Assembly (NCBI RefSeq): GCF_900142475.1
Contig: NZ_FRAY01000014.1
Span: 1 to 39,727, forward strand
Origin: Fibrobacter sp. UWH4
GTDB taxonomy: Bacteria; Fibrobacterota; Fibrobacteria; Fibrobacterales; Fibrobacteraceae
Direction of reading: 5' to 3'
DNA: 39,727 nt
Both the position numbers and the translations under genes were made by a program. The notes beneath the pieces are model-generated. The model was not told the DNA's origin. It made no database searches and saw nothing but the letters and a program-made list of their open reading frames with translations. How positions within the stretch are numbered: the stretch's first letter is position 1; every line of letters begins with the position of its first letter. Positions 25,011 to 32,567 of this stretch are shown one piece after another.

Positions 25011-25334
25011 ATGAATCGCAAGAATACATTTGGCCGTTTATTGCTGTTTATTGTGCTGGGCCTGATTATCGGCGGAATCCTGGGCGAATGCCTCGGGGTG
25101 CTGTTCGGCCAGCTTGGCGAACTGATGAACGCGGGTGGATACAACAACGTGGTCCACAACTTCTTCGTGTCGTCGTTCAATTTCAACATCGGTTTTGGCG
25201 ACAAGCCCGAGCCCGTGGTTCTTGACCTCTACCTCGTCAAGCTCGCCCTCGGATTTGGCATCAAACTGAACGTGGTCAGTGTCATCGGCATGATTATCGG
25301 CATCTACATTATGAAATGGTCCGGAGAAAGGTAA
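25011..25334 (+). CDS. Small membrane protein, DUF4321 type
   Basis: The protein is 107 residues with a basic N-terminus (MNRKNTFGR). A first helix follows (L-L-L-F-I-V-L-G-L-I-I-G-G-I-L-G), then a soluble loop with I-G-F-G-D-K-P-E-P-V-V-L-D-L-Y-L-V-K-L-A-L-G-F-G-I-K-L-N, and a second helix (V-S-V-I-G-M-I-I-G-I-Y). The G-F-x-I-x-L-N-x-x-x-x-I-G sequence is typical of DUF4321 proteins. The function is unknown. Its TAA shares one base with the ATG of gatA (TAATG at 25332-25336), so the two are coupled, though a functional link with tRNA amidation is not established. Confidence 0.78.
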   Translation: MNRKNTFGRLLLFIVLGLIIGGILGECLGVLFGQLGELMNAGGYNNVVHNFFVSSFNFNIGFGDKPEPVVLDLYLVKLALGFGIKLNVVSVIGMIIGIYIMKWSGER

Positions 25335-26749
25335 TGTTTACTATTGACGAACTTCAAGCTAAGTTGGCTGGCGGCGCTACCGCTGTTTCGCTCGCCGAAG
25401 AATCTCTTAATAAGATTGAATCTACCAAGAACTTGAACGCCTACATTAGCGTATTGAACGAACGCGCTCTTCAAAAGGCAGCCGAATCCGACAAGCGCCG
25501 CGCAGAAGGCAAGAGTCTCGGCGCACTGGACGGCATCCCCGTCGCCGTGAAGGACAATATGTGCATCGAAGGTACGCGCACCACGGCCGCCTCCAAGATT
25601 CTCGACAACTTCGTCGCCCCCTACACCGCTACCGCCATCGAAAAGCTCGAAGCGGCAGGTGCGGTTATCGTCGGCAAGACGAACATGGACGAATTCGCGA
25701 TGGGTTCGAGCAGCGAGACCTCGTACTACGGGCCGGTGAAGAACCCGCTCGACGAGTCCCGCGTTCCGGGTGGTTCCAGTGGCGGTTCGGCCGTAGCCGT
25801 GGCCAGTGGCACGGTCGCCTGTGCGCTCGGCTCCGACACCGGTGGTTCCATTCGTCAGCCCGCCGCCTGCACAGGCGTTGTGGGCTTGAAGCCCACCTAC
25901 GGCCGTGTTTCCCGTTACGGCCTCTTGGCTTACGCAAGCTCTTTGGACCAGATAGGCCCCTTCGGTGCAACCGTTAAGGATACCGCCACCCTCCTCGGCG
26001 CTATCTGCGGCATCGACCCGCACGACAACACCACCAGCACTCGCCCGACCGAAGACTTTACCGCAAAGCTTGATGCCGGCGTGAAGGGCAAGGTGATCGG
26101 CGTCCCGAAGGAATACTTCGGCGAAGGTCTCGACGCCGAATGCAAGGCCGCTATCGAAGGCATGCTGAAGAAACTCGAAGCCGAAGGCGCCACCCTCAAG
26201 GAAATCAGCCTCCCGCACATCAGCTACGCCGTGTCCAGCTACTACATCATCGCAACCGCCGAAGCAAGTTCGAACCTTTCACGCTACGACGGCGTTCGCT
26301 ACGGCTACCGCAGCAAGGAAGCCCGCAAGCTCTTTGACCTGTACGCCAAGTCCCGCAGCGAAGGTTTCGGCAAGGAAGTCCAGCGCCGCATTCTCCTCGG
26401 CAGCTACGTGCTTTCCGCAGGCTTCTACGACGCCTACTACGTGCAAGCCCAGAAGGTCCGTCGCCTGATTACCGACGACTTCAACAAGGCTTTCGAAAGC
26501 TGCGACGTAATCGCAAGCCCGACGATGCCGGGACTCCCGCTCAAGTGCGGCATGAACGAATCTGACCCGATGGCCGTTTACCTCAGCGACATCTACACCG
26601 TGAGCCTGAACCTTTCCGGCCTCCCGGGCGTAAGCGTGCCGTGCGGCATGGCCGGTGGACTCCCCGTGGGTCTCCAGTGGATCGGTAAGCCGTTTATGGA
26701 AGCCGACCTGCTCAGCGTCGCCGCTGCAACTGAAAAGCTTGCAAAGTGA
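25334..26749 (+). CDS. gatA: Asp-tRNA(Asn)/Glu-tRNA(Gln) amidotransferase subunit A
   Basis: The protein is 471 residues from ATG 25334, preceded by GGAGAAAGG; an upstream ATG at 25316 lies inside the DUF4321 gene and is rejected. The amidase Ser-cisSer-Lys triad is intact: Lys73 in A-V-K-D-N, Ser148 in V-P-G-G-S-S-G-G-S, and nucleophile Ser172 in G-S-D-T-G-G-S-I-R-Q-P. The spacing is identical to S. aureus GatA (79/154/178). The GatCAB complex amidates mischarged tRNA using glutamine. gatC and gatB are not in this window. A hairpin without T-tract follows at 26757-26778. Confidence 0.97.
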   Translation: MFTIDELQAKLAGGATAVSLAEESLNKIESTKNLNAYISVLNERALQKAAESDKRRAEGKSLGALDGIPVAVKDNMCIEGTRTTAASKILDNFVAPYTATAIEKLEAAGAVIVGKTNMDEFAMGSSSETSYYGPVKNPLDESRVPGGSSGGSAVAVASGTVACALGSDTGGSIRQPAACTGVVGLKPTYGRVSRYGLLAYASSLDQIGPFGATVKDTATLLGAICGIDPHDNTTSTRPTEDFTAKLDAGVKGKVIGVPKEYFGEGLDAECKAAIEGMLKKLEAEGATLKEISLPHISYAVSSYYIIATAEASSNLSRYDGVRYGYRSKEARKLFDLYAKSRSEGFGKEVQRRILLGSYVLSAGFYDAYYVQAQKVRRLITDDFNKAFESCDVIASPTMPGLPLKCGMNESDPMAVYLSDIYTVSLNLSGLPGVSVPCGMAGGLPVGLQWIGKPFMEADLLSVAAATEKLAK

Positions 26750-26756
26750 GTGTCGC

Positions 26757-26778
26757 ACAGCCAAGTTCACTTGGCTGT
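26757..26778. repeat. Perfect hairpin just after gatA
   Basis: ACAGCCAAG TTCA CTTGGCTGT is a perfect 9-bp stem starting 8 bases after the gatA stop. A second stem (GACGCC GAA GGCGTC) is at 26799-26813. No T-tract follows either. They could act as weak or Rho-assisted ends, or be dispersed repeats. Confidence 0.5.
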
Positions 26779-27002
26779 ATGACCGAACGCCGCAGCGGAC
26801 GCCGAAGGCGTCAAAAACTGAACAAGTAATACTTCAACGAGCAGCCCAATCGCAGACTCCGTCATATAAATCCTTTTCAGGATTTGTTCTTCGGAACAAG
26901 TCCTTTTTTGCAAAGAAAAAATCATCTTGTCAAACAAGCTATTTATCGGAAACTCAAAAACTCATCCTTGAAACAAAGTCAACTCTTTTTTAGATATGGG
27001 AT

Positions 27003-28574
27003 ATGCTATTCGGACACCTTTCAAAATCATTCACAACGATTCTCGTTCTATGCGGAGCACTATTTGCACAGCAGATCGACTCGGTTAAAATTGCGGTCAT
27101 ACCCGACAGCATCCGCGAAAAATTGAAGGACGAAAACGCTGTTTTCAGCATCGAAGAGGCCAGGATTCTTCGCACCGCCATTTTAGGCGATTCAGTCATT
27201 ATGAAACGCGAAAAAGACACCCTTGTCGTGCCTAAGGACAACCTCTATGGCACCCATGTAAACCCATTAATCGTATCAGCCGAAGTTCTCGGTCAAAACG
27301 CGATCGTTTGGGCATGGGATTATTATGTCCTTGATAAAGACTATGCGCACACGGGTCCAAGCTACTGGAAAAGGAACTTTCGCGAAGGCTGGAAATGGGA
27401 TCATAATCACTGGGCAATCAACTTTTACGGTCACCCTTACCAAGGTTCTATGTACTATGCCTCCGCAAGAGGCAGCGGCTACGGATTCTACTCAAGCATC
27501 CTATTTGCAGCACTCGGCAGCTCCACCTGGGAAATGTTCTGCGAAACGGAATATCCCGCCCCGAACGACCTTATTTCTACATCGATCGCGGGTTCCATGT
27601 TCGGCGAAGCCCTCTACAGACTTTCACGAGCAGCCTACAATAAACCTGGTGCTCCCTGGTACAGACAGTTAGCCGCATTCGTGCTTGAACCTGCCGGATA
27701 TGTTCAACGGAAAGCGTTTGGCAATCGCGACTTTTACACGGGATGGGTTCCCATCGAACTCGCCGTTGCGACAGGCATGGGGTCACGATTTGGTTCCGTC
27801 TACCGTATGGGTGGCGAAAATTCCGACGAAGTCGACGCCGAATGGAACGATCGTCACGGATTCCTTGCTGTTTCGCTGGAGTATGGAAAACCCTACACGA
27901 AAGTAAAGCGCCCCTTCGATTATTTTCAGGCTGAATTCATGAGCGAAGGCGGCTTCGAAGGAGCAGTGCTGCAACTGGACGTCATGGGAAAACTCATTAA
28001 CCGAAACATTCACGCGCGTGGACACTGGCTGGACTTTTCAATCAACCTTGACTACGACACCTTTTACGGCGACCTGGCGACCGTCAGCACCCTGTCTTTG
28101 GGTGGTGCTATGGATATCGCGCTCTGGCTTACCCCGCACATGCGCTTTCGCGTCATTAATCAGCTATACTGGATTATGCTCGGTTCCGCCGACATGGGCT
28201 ATGACGACATTATCCAGGAATTCAACCCCGACTACCATCCAGATAAAGACAGTTACCAGTACAATTCCGGCGTAAAATACAGTCTCACCCTGGAAACCCT
28301 CTACAAGAACAAGTGGAAATTTTTCAGCAAGACGACCATCGACGCCATGAAAACGATCGAAGGAACCACACCCGATTATGGCGTGACCGGCTGGGACTTT
28401 TTGTTGCTCAACAAGACTGCGCTCGAATACAAATTGCTGAACTGGATGGACATCGGCTACCGTCTCGATACCTATATCAAGATGGCCGCCTATTCTTCTG
28501 ACATTGCCGAACCGATGTCCCGCAGGATTCACGCCTACACCTTGTATCTGAATTTCCACCTGCTCGGTGAATAA
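27003..28574 (+). CDS. Exported protein with DUF3943 domain
   Basis: This 523-residue protein has a signal peptide (hydrophobic T-T-I-L-V-L-C-G-A-L-F-A). A DUF3943-type core follows: W-D-H-N-H-W-A-I-N-F-Y-G-H-P-Y-Q-G (about residues 130-146), G-S-S-T-W-E-M-F-C-E-T-E, and S-I-A-G-S-M-F-G-E-A-L-Y-R. The C-terminal half has many alternating beta strands and ends in Y-L-N-F-H-L-L-G-E, suggesting an outer-membrane barrel. The function is unknown. Its 5' side is a 250-base AT-rich region after gatA. It is 32 bases upstream of the CDF transporter gene and may be co-transcribed with it. Confidence 0.8.
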   Translation: MLFGHLSKSFTTILVLCGALFAQQIDSVKIAVIPDSIREKLKDENAVFSIEEARILRTAILGDSVIMKREKDTLVVPKDNLYGTHVNPLIVSAEVLGQNAIVWAWDYYVLDKDYAHTGPSYWKRNFREGWKWDHNHWAINFYGHPYQGSMYYASARGSGYGFYSSILFAALGSSTWEMFCETEYPAPNDLISTSIAGSMFGEALYRLSRAAYNKPGAPWYRQLAAFVLEPAGYVQRKAFGNRDFYTGWVPIELAVATGMGSRFGSVYRMGGENSDEVDAEWNDRHGFLAVSLEYGKPYTKVKRPFDYFQAEFMSEGGFEGAVLQLDVMGKLINRNIHARGHWLDFSINLDYDTFYGDLATVSTLSLGGAMDIALWLTPHMRFRVINQLYWIMLGSADMGYDDIIQEFNPDYHPDKDSYQYNSGVKYSLTLETLYKNKWKFFSKTTIDAMKTIEGTTPDYGVTGWDFLLLNKTALEYKLLNWMDIGYRLDTYIKMAAYSSDIAEPMSRRIHAYTLYLNFHLLGE

Positions 28575-28606
28575 TCAATAGTTCTTTTTATAGTACAGGA
28601 GTCTTT

Positions 28607-29719
28607 ATGAACGAATCAGAAAACCGCCAAAAGGTCATTGTCCGGACAAGCATCATCGGCATCGCGGCAAATATCGTGCTGTCGGCATTCAAGGCATTCG
28701 TGGGCTTTGCAACCAACTCCATCGCCGTAACGCTCGATGCGGTGAACAACCTTTCCGATGCACTGTCTTCGGTCATTACGATTGTGGGCGCAAAGCTTTC
28801 AAACAAGTTGCCCGACAAAAAACACCCGCTCGGTTACGGGCGAATCGAATACCTGAGCGCGATGGTGGTTGCAGCAATCGTGCTTTACGCCGGCGGAACC
28901 TCGGCGGTAGAATCGGTCAAGAAAATCTTCCACCCCGAAGCAGCGGACTATTCCACGATTTCACTAGTGATTATCGCCTCGGCAGTGGTAGTGAAGCTCG
29001 TGCTCGGTAAATTCGTAAAGCGACAGGGCGAACGCGTGAACTCGGGCGCGCTCGTGGCATCGGGTGCAGACGCATTGTTCGACGCCATCCTTTCCCTCTC
29101 GGTGCTGGCCTCGGCCATCGTCTTCATTCTCACGGGCATTTCGCTTGAAGCCTACGTGGGCCTCGTGATTTCCGCTTTCATCATCAAGTCGGGCATCGGC
29201 ATGCTCATCGAAACTTTGGACGACATTCTGGGCAAACGCGCCGATAGCGACCTGGTCAAGAAAATCAAGGCACTGCTCACCGAAGAACCGCAAGTCCGCG
29301 GAGCCTACGACGTCATCCTGAACAACTACGGCCCAGACAAGTTTCTCGGTTCTGTACACCTAGAGCTCCCCGATACCATGACCGTCGAAGAAGTTGACGA
29401 ACTCACCCGCAAGGTGCAAGCACGCGTACTCAAGGAAACCGGTGTGATTCTCACGGGCGTAGGAGTTTATTCGCACAATACCAAGAATGACGAAGCCGCC
29501 AAAATCCGCAGCAACGTGTTGAAGTTGGTGAAGGCGCATGAGTGGGCATTGCAGTTCCACGGCTTCTACGTGAACCTTGAAGAAAAGGCTATTCGTTTTG
29601 ACGTGGTCATGAACTTCGAAATCAAGCCTCAAGAAGGTCTGGACATACTCCACAAGGAAATCAGCGAAGCCTACCCCGACTACAACGTACATATTGCAGC
29701 AGACATCGACGCATCGTAA
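28607..29719 (+). CDS. Cation diffusion facilitator (CDF) metal exporter
   Basis: This 370-residue protein has ACAGGAG before the ATG. The N-terminal 200 residues are a six-helix CDF membrane domain. TM2 carries D-A-V-N-N-L-S-D-A-L (Asn47 and Asp51) and TM5 A-S-G-A-D-A-L-F-D-A (Asp155 and Asp159), the metal-site positions. H-P-L-G-Y-G-R-I-E-Y lies between TM2 and TM3. An Asn/Asp-Asp/Asp site is seen in Mn or Fe type members and an His/Asp-type site in Zn members, so Zn is not certain. Residues about 205-370 are a long cytoplasmic domain, longer than the usual 80 residues. It exports divalent cations by proton antiport. It ends 50 bases before the convergent hydrolase gene. Confidence 0.9.
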   Translation: MNESENRQKVIVRTSIIGIAANIVLSAFKAFVGFATNSIAVTLDAVNNLSDALSSVITIVGAKLSNKLPDKKHPLGYGRIEYLSAMVVAAIVLYAGGTSAVESVKKIFHPEAADYSTISLVIIASAVVVKLVLGKFVKRQGERVNSGALVASGADALFDAILSLSVLASAIVFILTGISLEAYVGLVISAFIIKSGIGMLIETLDDILGKRADSDLVKKIKALLTEEPQVRGAYDVILNNYGPDKFLGSVHLELPDTMTVEEVDELTRKVQARVLKETGVILTGVGVYSHNTKNDEAAKIRSNVLKLVKAHEWALQFHGFYVNLEEKAIRFDVVMNFEIKPQEGLDILHKEISEAYPDYNVHIAADIDAS

Positions 29720-29769
29720 CGCCAACCAGACTGTTTCAATTCACAAGCTATCCTTGCGAAGCCGTAGGT

Positions 29770-30870
29770 TTACTCCAGGTACACGACTTCGCCCATTTGC
29801 GGCATAAGCACGGGCTTGCCCGATTCCTGGGCGGCACGTTTCGCATTTTCCAGCGGTTCCGTGTACGAATGCTTGCTCAGGCAGAACTTGGAATGGTGAA
29901 CAGTCATGTAGCGGTTCGCGCCCAGTTCCACCATTTCCTTGCCCAGGTATTCCGGCATGGTGTGGATAAGCGACCAGTCCTTATTGTACTGCCCGTTTTC
30001 AAGAATCGCCAAATCGATGTCGGTAAATTTCTTTCCGATTTTCTCGAAGTGCGGGCCGTACCCCGAATCACCGCCAATCCATATAGTGCGCTTAGGAGAC
30101 TTGAACGCGAACGACGCCCACAGAGTCTTATTCTGGTGCAAATCACGGCCCGAAAAATGCCTTGCCGGAGTCGCTGTCACATAAAATCCTTCGCCCAAGT
30201 CAACAGATTCCCACCAGTCGAGTTCCGTAAGTTTTTCAACGGGATACTTCCAGTATTCAAAATGTTCGCCCACGCCGAGGCCTGTTACCACGCGCTTTAC
30301 GCGGGGTTCCAGTTCCGTCACCACCCGGTAATCCAAGTGGTCCCAGTGGTCGTGCGTAATTACCAGGTAGTCAATATCCGGCATGTCGGCGGGCTTGTAG
30401 ATGTCCGTTCCCTTGAACATCTTGTTCACGAAACTCACCGGCGAGCCCTGGTAAAAAACCGGGTCCACCAGCACCTTCTTTCCAGATAAATTAAGCAGGT
30501 ACGAGGAATGTCCGAACCACACAATCCAATCGCGGTCCTGCGGCAGCAATTTCAGGTCAGTCTTAATGACGTTCAATGCGGTATCGGGAACGGTCTGACT
30601 CTTGTCACCAAACAGGAAATCCTTCCACACGGCAAACACACTCCTGTCGCCGGTCATGGTAACGGTCTCGACCTCGTTCACGAACTGCTTGCCATCGTAA
30701 TTCGGCGACTGCTTGATGCGTTCAAGGCGCTTGCCTTGCGGAATATGGCCGAAGCTCGCCTGCGATAAAAACAACACGCCCACGTCTCCCAAAATAAAAA
30801 GTACAGATAAGATAATCGCCGTAATCATGAGTTTCTTGTTCTTTGCAAAACGCAAGCGCATCGTTCCCAT
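29770..30870 (-). CDS. Membrane-anchored metallo-beta-lactamase-fold hydrolase (UlaG/NAPE-PLD-like)
   Basis: The protein is 366 residues from ATG 30870, one base after the TAG stop of the flavodoxin-family gene, so coupled to it. Residues about 13-36 form a single transmembrane helix after a basic start. The metal motif is T-H-D-H-W-D-H-L-D-Y, with G-H-S-S-Y-L-L before it. Later come P-A-R-H-F-S-G-R, W-I-G-G-D-S-G-Y-G and V-H-H-S-K-F, as in NAPE-PLD-like and UlaG-like hydrolases that cleave phosphodiesters or lactones. The substrate is not predictable. It is the last gene of the merR minus-strand unit. Confidence 0.88.
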   Translation of the reverse strand: MGTMRLRFAKNKKLMITAIILSVLFILGDVGVLFLSQASFGHIPQGKRLERIKQSPNYDGKQFVNEVETVTMTGDRSVFAVWKDFLFGDKSQTVPDTALNVIKTDLKLLPQDRDWIVWFGHSSYLLNLSGKKVLVDPVFYQGSPVSFVNKMFKGTDIYKPADMPDIDYLVITHDHWDHLDYRVVTELEPRVKRVVTGLGVGEHFEYWKYPVEKLTELDWWESVDLGEGFYVTATPARHFSGRDLHQNKTLWASFAFKSPKRTIWIGGDSGYGPHFEKIGKKFTDIDLAILENGQYNKDWSLIHTMPEYLGKEMVELGANRYMTVHHSKFCLSKHSYTEPLENAKRAAQESGKPVLMPQMGEVVYLE

Positions 30871-30871
30871 T

Positions 30872-31456
30872 CTAGCGGATAAAGTTCGTGAAGATTTTCT
30901 TTTCGGCAACGGGCTGTTCTACACCCGCCTTCTTGCCCGCTTCGATGCTCTTCAGGATCCACGCCATATTGCGGCCCAGTTCCTTCATAATCTGCACGCC
31001 TTCCTCGTCCTTCAGCACATCTTCGGGGCTAGAACCGTGAACCATGTTCCAGTAACGCGAAGCCACCATGGGCTGCTGTGCAAACGCCGGATACTTGTTC
31101 AGTGCATCAAGCGTTGCGCTGGTCCCTGCACGGCGGGCAGAAGCAACCGTTGCGGCGGGCTTAAAGAGCAGTTCCGCTTCGGCAATGCCGTAAAGCCTGT
31201 CCAGGAACATCAGCATTTCGCCACTCGGGGATGCATAATAAACCGGAGAGCCGTAAACGACGGCATCGGCCGTTTTAAGGATTTCCTTGGCTTCGTGAAC
31301 CACGGCGTCGGTTTCGCCCTTCAGCACGCGGCCACCCACGAAGAAGATTTCCGTCTCGATGCCTGCGGCCTTGAGTTCGCCTGCCACGAGGCTCAGTGCC
31401 GTATAAGTGCAGCCCTTTTCGCGACGACTACCGTTGAATAAAACAACCTTCATCAT
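30872..31456 (-). CDS. Flavodoxin-family NAD(P)H-dependent oxidoreductase
   Basis: This 194-residue protein starts with ATGATG after AAAGGAG. The FMN phosphate loop is F-N-G-S-R-R-E-K-G-C-T-Y near residues 7-18, and G-S-P-V-Y-Y-A-S-P-S-G (69-79) is the isoalloxazine loop typical of FMN-reductase/iron-sulfur-flavoprotein-like proteins. No cysteine cluster is visible beyond Cys16. It would reduce a quinone, metal or small electrophile at the expense of NAD(P)H, by analogy. It lies 48 bases downstream of merR and one base before the metallo-hydrolase gene. Confidence 0.85.
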   Translation of the reverse strand: MMKVVLFNGSRREKGCTYTALSLVAGELKAAGIETEIFFVGGRVLKGETDAVVHEAKEILKTADAVVYGSPVYYASPSGEMLMFLDRLYGIAEAELLFKPAATVASARRAGTSATLDALNKYPAFAQQPMVASRYWNMVHGSSPEDVLKDEEGVQIMKELGRNMAWILKSIEAGKKAGVEQPVAEKKIFTNFIR

Positions 31457-31504
31457 AAACTCCTTTGTCTTTTGCCAAAAATAAAAAGTTTCCTTATTAA
31501 AATT

Positions 31505-31951
31505 CTACTTGTCAAAATCGTCCGGGGATTCGAACAACTTTTTCTTCAGCTGCATGAAACGCCTTTCGTTGGTGGCGATGTCCAGGTTCCCCACCCGAAC
31601 GGCTTCCCGGTACAGCAGTTCCTTGTAGCGAATCTTATTCATGACCACCGTAAGGCGGGCCATTTCCTTTTCAAGAATCTTGCGGCGGTTTTCAAAAAGG
31701 GAAAGTCTTTGGGAAAGTGTGGAATCGCCCTCGTTAAACCACTCGATGTACTGGCGGATTTCCTTGATTTGCAGTCCCGAATCCTTGAGGCATTCGATCA
31801 TGGTGAGCCAGCGAAGGTCTTCGTCGCTGTAGGCCCGCACGCCCGAGGCGTTCTTCTTGACAAACGGAAGCAGGCCCTCTTTTTCGTAGTAGCGCAGGGT
31901 ATGGGCCGAAAGCCCGGTTTTCTTGACAACTTCGCCTATAGAGTAAGTCAT
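31505..31951 (-). CDS. MerR-family regulator, NmlR/AdhR-like
   Basis: The protein is 148 residues from ATG 31951 (MTYSIGEVVKKTGLSAHTLRYYEKEGLL), the standard MerR start; an upstream extension is not family-like. The winged helix-turn-helix is residues 1-70 and a long coiled-coil dimer helix follows (about 75-120). There is one cysteine, Cys54 in M-I-E-C-L-K-D-S-G. This matches the position of the single reactive Cys in NmlR and AdhR, which sense aldehydes or redox stress, and it lacks the C-terminal metal-binding Cys/His of MerR, ZntR or CueR. Its own promoter has a palindrome (31990-32005), and two more copies control the divergent and lar genes, so it probably regulates the neighbours as well as itself. 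Confidence 0.92.
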   Translation of the reverse strand: MTYSIGEVVKKTGLSAHTLRYYEKEGLLPFVKKNASGVRAYSDEDLRWLTMIECLKDSGLQIKEIRQYIEWFNEGDSTLSQRLSLFENRRKILEKEMARLTVVMNKIRYKELLYREAVRVGNLDIATNERRFMQLKKKLFESPDDFDK

Positions 31952-31980
31952 ATTTACAAAATATAAATTTTTTCGCCCAA

Positions 31981-32005
31981 ATGATAGAGTTAGAGCCAAC
32001 TCTAA
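31981..32005 (-). promoter_or_regulatory. MerR operator 1, merR promoter
   Basis: TTAGAGCCAACTCTAA at 31990-32005 is a near-perfect palindrome. On the minus strand TATCAT (31986-31981) lies 3 bases past it, in the -10 position, as expected for a MerR site inside a long spacer. It differs by one base from the core of operator 3 at larB. Confidence 0.75.
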
Positions 32006-32040
32006 ATAAAATTTTTCAACTTTTTTCAAGAAAGTTCTAC

Positions 32041-32068
32041 ACCTAGAGTAAACTCTAGGTGTTATATT
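32041..32068 (+). promoter_or_regulatory. MerR operator 2, promoter of the membrane protein-DUF362 unit
   Basis: ACCTAGAGTAAACTCTAGGT (32041-32060) is a perfect palindrome with 9-bp arms. TATATT (32063-32068) follows at the same distance as in operator 3. The centre is 53 bases from that of operator 1, about five helical turns, so two regulator dimers could sit on one face. The -35 is poor. Confidence 0.8.
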
Positions 32069-32098
32069 TCTTATAGAACATTTTCAAAAGGAGATTTT

Positions 32099-32503
32099 AT
32101 GTGCTGTTTTGTCGTACCCATGGCCGAAGCGGTCGTCACCACCATCGCAACCCTCGTGTTGCAACAGACCGACAAGTCCAAAAGTGAATCCAGGAACCTG
32201 GAAGCCGCTGTTTCCGGCGCTCCGCAGCCCTTCTATAAAAGCCTGCGCCTGCTTGCCCGTATGCTCTGGCTCGTGACGGGCGTCCTGATTATCGACCATG
32301 TCATGAACGGAGAACTCATGTGGAGTTATCCCTTCTTTACCGCAGCCACAAGCCCCGAAGGTGTTTCCGAGATGGTGCGGGAAATGTCCACGGTGGGTGT
32401 TGCCATGTCAGTTTTTATTACGGCAGTATGGGCGGTGATGATTATCGCACGCAAGTACAAGGCCCAAACCCTCGCCAAGGCCGAGGTCCACACCAACCAC
32501 TAA
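32099..32503 (+). CDS. Small membrane protein of the MerR/Lar regulon, unknown function
   Basis: This 134-residue protein has AAAAGGAG 7 bases before the ATG. It begins MCCFVVPMAEAVVTT, with paired Cys at residues 2-3, and has hydrophobic segments near 3-22, 48-66 and 97-117. The charged stretch Q-T-D-K-S-K-S-E-S lies between the first two. I do not recognise the family. It is the first gene after operator 2 and 64 bases before the Tat-signal DUF362 gene, so it may be its membrane partner or an electron or metal conduit; the Cys, Met and His (I-D-H-V-M) are compatible with metal or heme binding, but that is a guess. Confidence 0.78.
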   Translation: MCCFVVPMAEAVVTTIATLVLQQTDKSKSESRNLEAAVSGAPQPFYKSLRLLARMLWLVTGVLIIDHVMNGELMWSYPFFTAATSPEGVSEMVREMSTVGVAMSVFITAVWAVMIIARKYKAQTLAKAEVHTNH

Positions 32504-32512
32504 ATAAGCAAC

Positions 32513-32558
32513 TGCCTGGATTCTATCGAACCTTCGGTTCTCCAGAATGACAGGCTCA
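32513..32558. repeat. Dispersed intergenic repeat (CTGGA...TCCAG type)
   Basis: CTGGA at the left and TCCAG at the right flank an inner GAACC TTC GGTTC hairpin, followed by AATGACAGG. The form matches a repeat class common between genes in many genomes. It lies inside the regulon between the membrane protein and DUF362 genes, so it may affect mRNA stability. Confidence 0.5.
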
Positions 32559-32567
32559 AGGTAAACT

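Noticed and set aside
26968-27002. TTGAAA - 17 bases - TAGATA promoter for the DUF3943 gene
   Set aside because: The -10 would be only about 6 bases before the start codon, giving a leaderless mRNA; not supported enough to list.
30872-30909. TTG start 13 codons upstream for the metallo-hydrolase
   Set aside because: It would overlap the flavodoxin gene; the ATG one base after that stop precedes the membrane helix and fits coupling.
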